Made by a program: the position numbers and the translations under genes
Notes under the pieces: model-generated
Database searches by the model: none
What the model was told of the DNA's origin: nothing
The model's input: only the letters and a program-made list of their open reading frames with translations
From: Streptococcus parasanguinis
GTDB lineage: Bacteria > Bacillota > Bacilli > Lactobacillales > Streptococcaceae
NCBI GenBank assembly: GCA_018365265.1
Contig: JAGZKI010000052.1
Coordinates: forward strand, 1 to 17,967
DNA: 17,967 nt
Reading direction: 5' to 3'
Shown: in pieces, positions 7,005 through 14,794 of the stretch
Layout of the letters: each line of letters starts with the position of its first letter
Numbering within the stretch: position 1 is the first letter of the stretch

Positions 7005-7251
7005 AGAATATTTAAAAAATAAAATTGAAGGATTGAGACACCATTTTGTTGAATCAACCATTCACGAGCGTGCAATCGGTTTTTATGATGAAGCCCATAT
7101 GACCAAAAAGATGCTCAAAATAAAAAAGAAATTGGTTTCGCTTGAGATGGAACGGTGCCAAAAGAAGATTGAGCACAAGGATGTAACCAAGACAGACCAA
7201 AAGATTGCGGAGTTAAAACAGCAATTTGAGACCTGCTGCCAAGAACGCTAA
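6997..7251 (+). CDS. Small conserved-looking protein of unknown function, coupled to mnmM
   Basis: 84-residue charged, soluble protein with no signal peptide or membrane segment. It is rich in Lys/Glu/Gln and predicted mostly helical, with a possible coiled coil over residues 36-80 (KKMLKIKKKLVSLEMERCQKK and the AELKQQF region). A C-C pair occurs near the end (residues 80-81). No family is recognised. The ATG overlaps the mnmM stop in an ATGGATAA junction, and the gene lies 12 bases before the antiporter, so it is inside a four-gene operon and probably real. A role near tRNA modification is only a guess from position. Confidence 0.75.
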   Translation: MDKEYLKNKIEGLRHHFVESTIHERAIGFYDEAHMTKKMLKIKKKLVSLEMERCQKKIEHKDVTKTDQKIAELKQQFETCCQER

Positions 7252-7263
7252 GGAGGGAGTGAT

Positions 7264-9318
7264 ATGGAACTACTCCTTTATGCAGTGATCTTTTCGATGA
7301 TTTTGATCATCTCAAATGCCACGAATAAACTTGTGCCGAGTCTTCCTCTACCCTTGATTCAAATTTTACTAGGGATTGGTTGGGCTCTCTTTGTGCCAGA
7401 AGAAAATTTTCATCTGGATACCGAGCTCTTTCTGGCCTTGGTCATTGGCCCTCTCTTATTTCGAGAAGCAGAAGAAGCAGATATTACTTCCGTCTTAAAG
7501 CACTGGCGGATCATCCTCTATTTGATTTTCCCAGTGATTTTTATCTCAACCATTAGTTTGGGCTGGGCAGCTCACTCCTTGTGGCTGAGCCTTCCTTTAG
7601 CAGCCTGTATGGCAGTTGGGGCAGCCCTTGGGCCTACCGACTTAGTAGCCTTTGCTTCCCTGTCTGAGCGCTTTAGCTTTCCAAAGCGGGTTTCGAATAT
7701 CTTAAAAGGCGAAGGATTACTAAATGATGCCTCAGGTCTAGTTGCCTTTCGAGTGGCCTTGGCAGCTCTTGCGACCGGGAGTTTCTCTCTTGGAGAGGCA
7801 GGGATTTCCTTAGGAATCTCCATCATTGGAGGATTTGCGGTGGGGATCTTGACGGCCTTTGTGAACCGTTGGCTACAAACCTTACTCTTGAGTGTTCGTG
7901 CCAGTGATATTGCCAGTGAATTGTTATTAGAACTGAGCCTCCCTCTGTTGACCTTCTTCCTTGCAGAAGAACTCCATGTCTCTGGTATCATTGCAGTAGT
8001 TGTGTCAGGGATCTTAAAAGCCAGTCGCTTTAAGCACATTACCCTCCTTGAAGCGCGGGTAGATACTGTGAGTCATACTGTCTGGAATACAGTCAACTTT
8101 ATCTTAAATGGGTCGGTCTTTGTCATCTTAGGAATGGAATTGGAAATGATCGCCAAGCCCATCTTAAGTAGTCCCATTTACAATAATCTTCTTTTAGTTC
8201 TTTCTGTCTTTCTGTTGACAGCCTTGCTCTTTTTGATTCGTTTTGTCATGGTTTACCTCTTTTATTGGTTCCGAACGGCTCGACTAAAAAAATCGTTGAG
8301 AAATTATCTAAAAGATGCCTTATTGCTGACTTTTTCGGGTGTGAAGGGAACGGTTTCGATTGCGACGATTCTTTTGATTCCAACCAAGATCGAAAAAGAA
8401 TACCCTATCCTACTCTTTTTAGTGGCAGGAGTTACCCTTGTCAGCTTTATTGCTGGCTTAGTGGTACTTCCAAAATTATCAGAAGAAAAGGAAGAAACCA
8501 ATGACTACCTGATGCAGATCGCGATTTTAAATGATGTCGTCATGGAATTAGAAGCAGACCTAAAGAATAGCAAGCACAAGGGTCCCTTGTATGCGGCGAT
8601 TGATAACTACCATGGTCGCATAGAAAACTTGATTCTAGGCCAAGAAAACAGGCTCATTCAAAAGGACTGGGAACAGTTGAAGCTCCTGATTTTGAGTATT
8701 GAAAGTGATGGCTTGGAACAGGCTTATGAAGAAGGAAAGATTCGAGAGCGGGGCTACCGCGTCTACCAACGCTATCTTCGCAATATGGAGCAACGTGTCA
8801 ATCGCAATCTTTCGTCTCGTTTAACCTATTACCTCTTGGTGTCTTTCCGTCTCTTGCGTTTATTAGTTCATGAGATCTTAACTTTTGGGTCTGGCTTGCG
8901 AAACTGGTGGACCCGAGAAGACAGTAAGTTAGAGGCCATTGATTATGACCAGATTGCGGCCCTTTATCTGGCCAATACGGAAATCATTATCGAAAGTTTG
9001 GAAGACCTCAAGGGGGTTTATCGGAGCAGTTTGATTTCTTTCCTACAAGAATCTCGTCTGAGAGAGACAGCTATTATTACCAGTGGGGCCTTTGTGGAGC
9101 GGGTTATTAATCGCGTGAAACCAAATAATATCGATGAAATGTTGAGAGGCTATTATTTGGAGCGTAAGATTATTTTTGAATATGAAGCGCAACACCTGAT
9201 TACCGCCAAGCAAGCGCGCCGTATGCGACAAAATGTCAATGAATTAGAAAGCTATTCCCTAAGAGAAAGTGCCAATACGCTTCCATACGATTTGATCGAG
9301 TATGCACGGAATCGTTGA
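7264..9318 (+). CDS. CPA1-family Na+(K+)/H+ antiporter (NhaP-like)
   Basis: 684-residue protein. The N-terminal ~405 residues hold 11-13 predicted membrane helices of a monovalent cation:proton antiporter. Signature stretches are LGPTDLVA at about 122-129 and GEGLLNDASGLV at 149-160, with the Asn-Asp pair (154-155) used for ion and proton binding in electroneutral CPA1 members. The remaining ~275 residues form a charged cytoplasmic tail, presumably regulatory; no RCK or cNMP domain is recognised in it. It has a strong ribosome site (AAGGAGG, 7 bases before ATG). It is last in the mnmL operon, 12 bases after the 84-aa gene. It could help balance Na+, K+ and pH with the Trk system at the left of the window. 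Confidence 0.9.
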   Translation: MELLLYAVIFSMILIISNATNKLVPSLPLPLIQILLGIGWALFVPEENFHLDTELFLALVIGPLLFREAEEADITSVLKHWRIILYLIFPVIFISTISLGWAAHSLWLSLPLAACMAVGAALGPTDLVAFASLSERFSFPKRVSNILKGEGLLNDASGLVAFRVALAALATGSFSLGEAGISLGISIIGGFAVGILTAFVNRWLQTLLLSVRASDIASELLLELSLPLLTFFLAEELHVSGIIAVVVSGILKASRFKHITLLEARVDTVSHTVWNTVNFILNGSVFVILGMELEMIAKPILSSPIYNNLLLVLSVFLLTALLFLIRFVMVYLFYWFRTARLKKSLRNYLKDALLLTFSGVKGTVSIATILLIPTKIEKEYPILLFLVAGVTLVSFIAGLVVLPKLSEEKEETNDYLMQIAILNDVVMELEADLKNSKHKGPLYAAIDNYHGRIENLILGQENRLIQKDWEQLKLLILSIESDGLEQAYEEGKIRERGYRVYQRYLRNMEQRVNRNLSSRLTYYLLVSFRLLRLLVHEILTFGSGLRNWWTREDSKLEAIDYDQIAALYLANTEIIIESLEDLKGVYRSSLISFLQESRLRETAIITSGAFVERVINRVKPNNIDEMLRGYYLERKIIFEYEAQHLITAKQARRMRQNVNELESYSLRESANTLPYDLIEYARNR

Positions 9319-9327
9319 GATAAGAGT

Positions 9328-9361
9328 AAAAGTGCTAAGATGGATATCTTAGCACTTTTCA
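9328..9361 (+). terminator. Terminator of the mnmL-nhaP operon
   Basis: A perfect 14-bp stem AAAAGTGCTAAGAT/ATCTTAGCACTTTT with loop GGAT, 9 bases after the antiporter stop. The same 12-base arm sequence recurs at 9614. Confidence 0.88.
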
Positions 9362-9469
9362 GATTGAGGACAAAGTTATCTTAAAAACTTTCCTTAAGTG
9401 AGTACGGACGTCAGCGAACTTCTACGAAGTTCCATGACTAATTATTGAGCCTAAGGTCTCAATAATTCC

Positions 9470-9504
9470 AAGTGCCTGAAACTATTAAGTTTCAGGCACT
9501 TTTC
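9470..9504. terminator. Strong intergenic terminator-like hairpin
   Basis: A perfect 13-bp stem AAGTGCCTGAAAC/GTTTCAGGCACTT, loop TATTAA, then TTT. On the minus strand it is likewise followed by TTGG. It is not adjacent to a gene end, so it may be a backup terminator or part of a repeat. Confidence 0.6.
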
Positions 9505-9613
9505 TCACAGCGGAAAGTTTTAGTAGATGATTGAATAATTCTAACGAATAAATTTTTTTATTTTTATAGAATTTATTAGATTTGTAAAGAAGAACTGTTT
9601 GTCTATACTCTCG

Positions 9614-9643
9614 AAGTGCTAAGATAAAATCTTAGCACTTTTA
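9614..9643. terminator. Terminator-like hairpin 3' of the ABC ATPase gene
   Basis: A perfect 12-bp stem AAGTGCTAAGAT/ATCTTAGCACTT with loop AAA, 18 bases beyond the end of the minus-strand ATPase gene. The T-rich side (TTTTACTTT) is on the plus strand. Read from the ATPase gene, the stem is followed by CGAG rather than T, so termination of that gene is less certain. Confidence 0.55.
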
Positions 9644-9660
9644 CTTTATTCACTTTCTTT

Positions 9661-10452
9661 TCAGTGTGCGATTTCTGGTTTGACAAAGAGTCGCTCGTCA
9701 CCAAGATCGATAAGGGATACTGGTGCTTCATAAAATTGGCTAAGGACATGGGGAGTTAGGATCTTTTCCTTTGGTCCTTGCTCAACCACTTGGCCATGTT
9801 TGAGTAAGAGGACATGGGTCATGTCTGTTGTAATTTCCTCGGCATGGTGGGTGACGTAGATCATGGTAGGCGCGTGATCCAGTTGTTTGATATGATGGAT
9901 CTGACGGAGGAGTTTTTCTCTGGCAAAGAGATCCAATCCACTAGAAGCTTCGTCAAAAATGATCAGATCTGGCTGGTCCATGAGGCTTCGTGCAATGAGG
10001 ACTGTCTGCTTTTCTCCCTGGGAGAGCTCCCGGTATTTGCGACCGATCAAAGAGCTAGCCCCAATTGAAGTCAGCATATCCCGTGCCCAGTTCAGTTCTT
10101 CTTCCCCGTATGCAGCATATAAGATACTACTCTTGTATTGACCAGTTAGGACAATTTGCTCTGTCAAAAGATGTTCTGGCAGTCTTTCTGAAATAAAGGA
10201 ACTAACGATCCCAATACGCTTCCGCAACTCAGGAATACCCCCTTCTCCAAAGCGGGTTCCAAGGACCGTTACCTGGCCAGAACTAGCCCAGTATTCAGAC
10301 ATGAGCAGTTTGAGGAGGGTCGATTTTCCTGCCCCATTGAGGCCTAAAATGGCCCAGCATTCATTTTCTTTTACTTGCCAGTTAATCTCTTTTAAAAGGG
10401 CTTTTCCATTGCGGATCAAATTGACGTCTTGTAGTTCAATCAAATTATTCAT
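9661..10452 (-). CDS. Stand-alone ABC transporter ATP-binding protein (YlmA-like)
   Basis: 263-residue ABC ATPase with a full set of motifs: Walker A GLNGAGKST at 37-45, signature LSQGEKQ at 143-149, Walker B LIIFDE at 163-168, D-loop SGLD and switch His near 202 (THH). The non-canonical Gln in LSQGE and the overall layout resemble YlmA/ModF-type cytoplasmic ATPases. No permease or binding protein gene lies beside it: it is flanked by an intergenic hairpin cluster and a divergent unrelated gene. Its partner and substrate are therefore unknown. The ribosome site is AAGGATG, about 6 bases before ATG. It is transcribed from the palindromic divergent promoter at 10483-10507. Confidence 0.85.
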   Translation of the reverse strand: MNNLIELQDVNLIRNGKALLKEINWQVKENECWAILGLNGAGKSTLLKLLMSEYWASSGQVTVLGTRFGEGGIPELRKRIGIVSSFISERLPEHLLTEQIVLTGQYKSSILYAAYGEEELNWARDMLTSIGASSLIGRKYRELSQGEKQTVLIARSLMDQPDLIIFDEASSGLDLFAREKLLRQIHHIKQLDHAPTMIYVTHHAEEITTDMTHVLLLKHGQVVEQGPKEKILTPHVLSQFYEAPVSLIDLGDERLFVKPEIAH

Positions 10453-10482
10453 AACTTCATCCTTTTGATTAAAATCTCCTTT

Positions 10483-10507
10483 ATTCTATCATAAAATATG
10501 GTAGAAT
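10483..10507. promoter_or_regulatory. Palindromic divergent promoter pair
   Basis: The arms ATTCTATCATA (10483-10493) and TATGGTAGAAT (10497-10507), separated by AAA, are inverted copies with one difference. Each arm reads outward as an extended -10 box: TGATAGAAT toward the ABC ATPase (minus) and TGGTAGAAT toward the AI-2E-family gene (plus). No good -35 is seen for either, as is usual for extended -10 promoters. The two promoters must overlap in polymerase footprint. Confidence 0.6.
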
Positions 10508-10526
10508 AGAAAACAGGAGGTAAGGA

Positions 10527-11654
10527 ATGTTTCGAAATAGTAAATTGTTATTCTGGACATGTGAGATCTTATTATTGACTGTGATTTTCTATATTTGGAA
10601 ATCAATGGGGACTTTAATTTCTCCATTTGTATCTGTTCTGAATACCATCCTCTTACCATTTTTAATTGCAGGTTTTTTATATTACATTACCAATCCGATT
10701 GTTGAATTGTTGGAAAAACACTTAAAAATCAAGCGTGTGTTTGGGATTTTGATCACCTTAGTACTCTTGTTTGGGATCATTGGCTTAGGGATCTTTTATC
10801 TGCTCCCTATCTTGATCAATCAGTTAACCAGTTTGATCAATTCAACTCAAGGACTTTACTGGGAAGTTCAAAGTTTGGTTCGAAAACTCTCGACCAATCC
10901 TTTGTTCCAGAATGTGAATATCCAGTCGACGATTCAGCAGTTGAATCTCTCTTATATGGATATCCTACAAAATCTCTTGAATAGTGTGACCAACAGTTTA
11001 GGAAGTGTGGTTAACACCATTGTCAATACGGTCTTTATCTTGATCATGACCCCTGTCTTCTTGGTTTATTTCTTGGTCGATGGGAAGAAGTTATTACCGA
11101 TGTTGGAGCGGACCATTTTACGCAATGACAAACTCCACATTTCAAGCCTCTTGATTAGTTTGAATGAAACGGTCTCTCGCTATATTAGTGGGATTTCGAT
11201 CGATGCCTTTATCATTGGAACCCTAGCCTACATTGGCTATAGTTTTATTGGATTGAAGTACGCTTTGGTCTTTGCCATTTTTTCTGGATTGGCCAACCTC
11301 ATTCCATATGTAGGACCAACCATCGGGTTGATTCCGATGATCATCACCTATGCCTTCACAGATATGGATATGATGATCAAAGCAGTCATTTACATGTTGA
11401 TTATCCAGCAGATCGATGGGAATATTCTTTATCCGCGTATAGTTGGAGGCGTGATGAAGGTTCACCCGATTACCATTATGGTTCTCTTATTGCTCTCAAG
11501 TAATATCTACGGCATTATCGGGATGGTCGTCGCAATTCCAGTTTATTCGATTGGAAAAGAAATTGTAAAATTCTTGGTGAATCTTTATGATAACCATCGT
11601 GCTGCTAAGGAGCAGAAGAAAAAAGAAGAATTTGGTATCATTAATAAATCATAG
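10527..11654 (+). CDS. AI-2E/PerM-family (YueF-like) membrane transporter
   Basis: 375-residue polytopic membrane protein of the AI-2E transporter superfamily (PF01594). It has an N-terminal helix hairpin, an amphipathic segment (about residues 100-170) between helices, and the conserved block GLANLIPYVGPTIGLIPMI near residues 255-275. The late QQIDGNILYPRIVGG motif near 293-307 is also typical. Members have been linked to AI-2 export, peptide export or Na+/H+ exchange; the substrate here cannot be assigned. The C-terminal tail is Lys/Glu-rich. The start has GGAGG 6 bases before ATG. It is a monocistronic unit ended by the 11653 terminator. Confidence 0.88.
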   Translation: MFRNSKLLFWTCEILLLTVIFYIWKSMGTLISPFVSVLNTILLPFLIAGFLYYITNPIVELLEKHLKIKRVFGILITLVLLFGIIGLGIFYLLPILINQLTSLINSTQGLYWEVQSLVRKLSTNPLFQNVNIQSTIQQLNLSYMDILQNLLNSVTNSLGSVVNTIVNTVFILIMTPVFLVYFLVDGKKLLPMLERTILRNDKLHISSLLISLNETVSRYISGISIDAFIIGTLAYIGYSFIGLKYALVFAIFSGLANLIPYVGPTIGLIPMIITYAFTDMDMMIKAVIYMLIIQQIDGNILYPRIVGGVMKVHPITIMVLLLLSSNIYGIIGMVVAIPVYSIGKEIVKFLVNLYDNHRAAKEQKKKEEFGIINKS

Positions 11655-11689
11655 ACTCTAGCGCCTATATGGGCCTTGGAGTCTTTTTT
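11653..11689 (+). terminator. Terminator of the AI-2E-family gene
   Basis: An interrupted stem AGACTC..GCC/GGC..GAGTCT, with small unpaired bases, followed by TTTTTT. It overlaps the stop codon. Confidence 0.8.
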
Positions 11690-11721
11690 GTACAGTTTTT
11701 TGAAAAAATGCTGGAAAAAAG

Positions 11722-11750
11722 TCAACAAGTGCTATGAAATGTGTTAAAAT
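11722..11750 (+). promoter_or_regulatory. Probable promoter of the Mga-like regulator gene
   Basis: -35-like TCAACA (11722-11727), a 17-base spacer, and -10 TAAAAT (11745-11750), about 40 bases before the start codon. A second A/T-rich hexamer, TATAAG, follows directly. Moderate support only. Confidence 0.45.
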
Positions 11751-11790
11751 ATAAGTGATTTTGAAAGAAAATATGAAAAGGTAGGAAAAG

Positions 11791-13272
11791 ATGAGACTGC
11801 TCTTATCGAAAAAACAAAGACGCCAATTGCAATTATTGGAAATCTTGATTAAGGAAAAAAGATGGTTCCACTTAAAAGAGTTGGCCAAGCGTTTGGATTG
11901 TACAGAACGTTCGTTAAAAGAAGATTTGTCTAATCTTCGTAGTACATTTGATGACTTTTTAATTGAATCCTCTACCAATGGGATCAAGATCAGTTATGAG
12001 GATTCGGTTGGGCTAGAAGTGATCTATCATCACTTTTTTAAAGAATCACAAGCCTTTGCTTTGATTGAATATCTCTTTTTCAACAAGGATGTTTCCAATG
12101 AATATATTTGCAGAAAGTTTGATTTGAGTTACCAATCTTTCTACCGCTTGATTCGGACGATTAATCAGAAGCTTCAAACCAAATACAATGTAAAGATTGA
12201 TTTGAAACCCTTGAACCTTGTCGGAGATGAGATTGACGTTCGTTTCTTTTATGCCCAATATTTTGCAGAGCGTTATTACTATATGGAGTGGCCTTTCCCA
12301 GAATTTAAGGAAGAGGCTGTGACCGATTTGATCACCTTCTTCTTCAAGCTCTATGGCTATCCATTGACCTTCTCTGTACTCAGGTCTTATAAAGTTCTCT
12401 TGACAGTCTACTTGTCACGGATTAAGCAAGGCTATTTTATTGACATGCCAACGAACTATGATGTGTATAAGGACCAGTATCAAGGGGTGACCAATGTCGA
12501 GGAGATGTTGCGCTACTTTAGCTTGCAGTTGGGTGTCGAGTTGAATGAAAGAGTGCTGGAGCAATTCTTTATCATCTTCATTCAAGAGAATTTCTATTTC
12601 AGTCCAGAAAGCTTGATCGAAGCTGCAGAAACAGATCCTTATGCCAAAGAATCAACGACGCTCATCAGAGATATGTTCAAGGATCTATGCTATACCTATG
12701 ATTTAGACATTGAAAATCTTGATGAGATGTTGATGCATGTCCATAACACGTCTCATCTCGATCGGAAGGAATTATTCTCTGAGTTTCTCTTATTTGATAC
12801 CAAGACCAATACCAACGAAGATTTCATGAGCATCTTCCCAGCCTTCTATGATGATTTGAAGGAGCATATCATCACTTATATGAAGACCATGAAGCATGAT
12901 CTAAATGATGAGATCATCAAGCACATGATCTACACGGTTTACACTCACTGGGAACGTCTCTTGCCGCAGTTATTGCGCCGTCGGAAGTCCATCAAGGTCT
13001 TGATTATCAGTCGTTTTGACGATCACCATGCCAAATCCATGATCGATTTTCTAGATTTCTACTGTACGGATAACTTTGAATTTACGCAGATGATCAAGTA
13101 CAATCTAACAGTGGATGATATCGAAGCTTCTGATGCCGACGTAGTGGTGGCCAACTTTATGATGCCTGAATTAAAGAAAAAACCATTTATTTGTACAAGT
13201 AGTCTCTCATCGCTTGAGCTGGTTGAAAAACTCAATGCCTTCTTTTATGATTTTACCAGTGCAGAACACTAA
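11791..13272 (+). CDS. Mga-family transcriptional regulator
   Basis: 493-residue DNA-binding regulator, the usual length for streptococcal Mga/MgaSpn-type proteins. The N-terminal region (1-65) has the winged-helix pattern LKELAKRLDCTERSLKEDL. The second helix-turn-helix, Mga-type region (about 73-160), includes ICRKFDLSYQSFYRLIRTIN. The middle (about 165-390) matches the PRD-like part with LHNTSHLDRKELFSEFLLFD-like features. The C-terminal ~90 residues (KVLIISRFDDHHAKSMIDF onward) resemble an EIIB fold. Such regulators control virulence or sugar-responsive genes and sense phosphotransferase-system state in some species. The targets of this copy are unknown and neither neighbour is an obvious one. 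AGGA lies 5-8 bases before ATG. It is not evidently co-transcribed with flanking genes. Confidence 0.87.
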   Translation: MRLLLSKKQRRQLQLLEILIKEKRWFHLKELAKRLDCTERSLKEDLSNLRSTFDDFLIESSTNGIKISYEDSVGLEVIYHHFFKESQAFALIEYLFFNKDVSNEYICRKFDLSYQSFYRLIRTINQKLQTKYNVKIDLKPLNLVGDEIDVRFFYAQYFAERYYYMEWPFPEFKEEAVTDLITFFFKLYGYPLTFSVLRSYKVLLTVYLSRIKQGYFIDMPTNYDVYKDQYQGVTNVEEMLRYFSLQLGVELNERVLEQFFIIFIQENFYFSPESLIEAAETDPYAKESTTLIRDMFKDLCYTYDLDIENLDEMLMHVHNTSHLDRKELFSEFLLFDTKTNTNEDFMSIFPAFYDDLKEHIITYMKTMKHDLNDEIIKHMIYTVYTHWERLLPQLLRRRKSIKVLIISRFDDHHAKSMIDFLDFYCTDNFEFTQMIKYNLTVDDIEASDADVVVANFMMPELKKKPFICTSSLSSLELVEKLNAFFYDFTSAEH

Positions 13273-13297
13273 AATCAGGACTTGTTCCTGATTTTTT
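13273..13297 (+). terminator. Terminator of the Mga-like gene
   Basis: An 8-bp stem AATCAGGA/TCCTGATT with loop CTTGT, followed by TTTT, directly after the stop codon. Confidence 0.85.
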
Positions 13298-13347
13298 GAT
13301 GGTAAAAAAAGAAAATTTTATAGAAGAATGCAGGCTCTCCTATTTTG

Positions 13348-13369
13348 TGGTATAATATACGATATTATA
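13348..13369 (+). promoter_or_regulatory. Extended -10 promoter of the CorC-type gene, with palindrome
   Basis: TGG-TATAAT (13348-13356) is an extended -10, with no clear -35. The -10 is the left arm of an inverted repeat TATAATAT-ACG-ATATTATA (13351-13369) that spans the likely transcription start, so it might be an operator or just AT-rich symmetry. This promoter lies downstream of an in-frame ATG at 13328, which excludes that ATG as the start of the gene. Confidence 0.6.
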
Positions 13370-13387
13370 TACTGGAGGAATTTATCC

Positions 13388-14737
13388 ATGGAAGACCCTG
13401 GCAGTCAGGAAATTTTACTGGAATTTATTTTATTGATTGTTTTGACATTATTGAACGCCTTTTTCTCGGCGGCTGAAATGTCAATGGTATCGTTGAATCG
13501 CTCTCGTGTAGAGCAAAAGGCTGAAGAAGGAGATAAAAAATACATTCGTCTTCTTAGCGTATTGGAACAACCGAACCATTTCTTATCCACTATTCAGGTG
13601 GGGATCACCTTGATTAACATCTTATCTGGGGCGAGTCTTGCAGAAAGTCTCGGTCATGTCATTGCTGGATGGATGGGCAATACCAAAACAGCTCTTGCAG
13701 CTGGAAGCTTTTTATCTCTAGCATTTTTGACTTATATTTCGATCGTATTTGGTGAACTCTATCCGAAACGAATCGCCATGAACTTGAAAGATGAGTTGGC
13801 TGTTCGAACAGCTCCGATTGTGATTCTATTAGGAAAAATTGTCAGCCCCTTTGTTTGGTTGCTTTCAGCGTCGACCAACCTTTTGAGCCGTATCACGCCA
13901 ATGGAATTCGATGATCCGGATGAAAAGATGACGCGGGATGAAATCGAGTATATGCTGACCAATAGTGAAGCAACACTGGATGCTGACGAGATTGAGATGC
14001 TCCAAGGGATCTTTTCATTAGATGAAATGGTAGCGCGTGAAGTCATGGTCCCACGGACAGATGCCTTCATGGTTGATATCAATGATGATACCAAAGAAAT
14101 TATTGAAAGTATCCTTAAGCAAAACTTTTCACGGATTCCTGTCTATGATGATGACAAGGACAATGTCATCGGCCTCATCCATACCAAACGTCTCTTGAAC
14201 GAAGGATTTATCAATGGCTTTGATAATATTGTCTTAAGAAAGATTTTACAAGAACCTTTGTTTGTTCCAGAAACTATTTTTGTGGATGATCTTTTGAAGG
14301 AATTGCGCAATACACAAAATCAAATGGCCATTCTGCTTGATGAATATGGTGGAATGTCTGGACTGGTCACTCTTGAAGACCTCTTGGAAGAAATCGTCGG
14401 TGAAATTGACGATGAGACTGACAAAGCGGAAATTGATGTCTTTGAAATTGCAGACAATACTTATTTTGTACAAGGAGCCATGTCTCTAAATGACTTTAAC
14501 GAATATTTTGATGTTGAGTTGGAAAGTGATGATGTGGATACCATTGCAGGGTATTACCTGACAGAGGTTGGGCGAATTCCGACCTTGAAAGAGCGACTCA
14601 GCTGTGAAGTCGATAGTCAAAAGAAACACCTCATTTTGACAAATGACAAAGTAAAAAATGGTCGTGTGACCAAGGTGAAAGTTGAAATTTCTGAAATCGT
14701 CGAAGAAGATGAGGAAACCAAATCAAAAGAAGATTAG
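13388..14737 (+). CDS. CNNM/CBS/CorC_HlyC-domain membrane protein (hemolysin-like, Mg2+ efflux type)
   Basis: 449-residue protein with three parts. Residues ~8-190 form a CNNM (DUF21) transmembrane domain: NAFFSAAEMSMVSLNRSRV at 23-41 and FGELYPKRIA at 121-130. Next is a CBS pair, about 212-335 (VMVPRTDAFMV, then ILLDEYGGMSGLVTLEDLLEE). The last is a CorC_HlyC C-terminal domain, about 350-435, with the AGYYLTEVGRIP block. Family members are linked to Mg2+ or Co2+ export and were historically called hemolysin-like; MpfA/YhdP-type Mg2+ efflux is the best-supported role. The start is ATG 13388, 9 bases after GGAGG. The reading frame is open back to 13328, but that part covers the promoter. Confidence 0.88.
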   Translation: MEDPGSQEILLEFILLIVLTLLNAFFSAAEMSMVSLNRSRVEQKAEEGDKKYIRLLSVLEQPNHFLSTIQVGITLINILSGASLAESLGHVIAGWMGNTKTALAAGSFLSLAFLTYISIVFGELYPKRIAMNLKDELAVRTAPIVILLGKIVSPFVWLLSASTNLLSRITPMEFDDPDEKMTRDEIEYMLTNSEATLDADEIEMLQGIFSLDEMVAREVMVPRTDAFMVDINDDTKEIIESILKQNFSRIPVYDDDKDNVIGLIHTKRLLNEGFINGFDNIVLRKILQEPLFVPETIFVDDLLKELRNTQNQMAILLDEYGGMSGLVTLEDLLEEIVGEIDDETDKAEIDVFEIADNTYFVQGAMSLNDFNEYFDVELESDDVDTIAGYYLTEVGRIPTLKERLSCEVDSQKKHLILTNDKVKNGRVTKVKVEISEIVEEDEETKSKED

Positions 14738-14739
14738 AA

Positions 14740-14778
14740 AACAGAGGCCTGGACGTGTTCCAGCCTCTGTTTTTTTTC
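14740..14778 (+). terminator. Terminator of the CorC-type gene
   Basis: CAGAGGCCTGGA (14742-14753) pairs with TCCAGCCTCTG (14759-14769) with one bulged C, followed by nine T. The stem shares the CCAGCCTC core with the hairpin at 74-99, a recurring terminator sequence in this window. Confidence 0.9.
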
Positions 14779-14794
14779 TTGTCAGGGATAGTTG

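Larger units (their letters stand above)
9362..9660. other. Gene-free intergenic stretch of hairpins
   Basis: No credible ORF in about 300 bases. Inverted repeats from left to right are: GTCA..GAACTTC-TAC-GAAGTTC..TGAC (9410-9438); AATTATTGAG/CTCAATAATT around an 8-base loop (9440-9467); a terminator-like 13-bp stem (9470-9501); an AT-rich pair TCTAA..TAAATT/AATTTATTAGA (9540-9580); and the hairpin at 9614-9640. A plus-strand promoter-like TTGTAA-N16-TATACT occurs at about 9582-9609, but it would make only a hairpin-length transcript. The region could be composed of remnants of dispersed repeats. Confidence 0.6.

Noticed and set aside
7572..8039. 155-codon minus-strand ORF opposite the antiporter
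   Set aside because: Low-complexity Lys/Arg/Ala/Pro composition typical of an antisense shadow of membrane-protein codons, with no upstream signals.
9582..9643. TTGTAA-N16-TATACT as promoter of a small RNA
   Set aside because: The start would fall on the hairpin at 9614, giving a transcript of about 30 nt that is only a terminator.
13328..13387. Upstream ATG start of the CorC-type protein
   Set aside because: The segment contains the TGGTATAAT promoter and the ribosome site of the ATG at 13388, and the extra residues are not like the family N-terminus.
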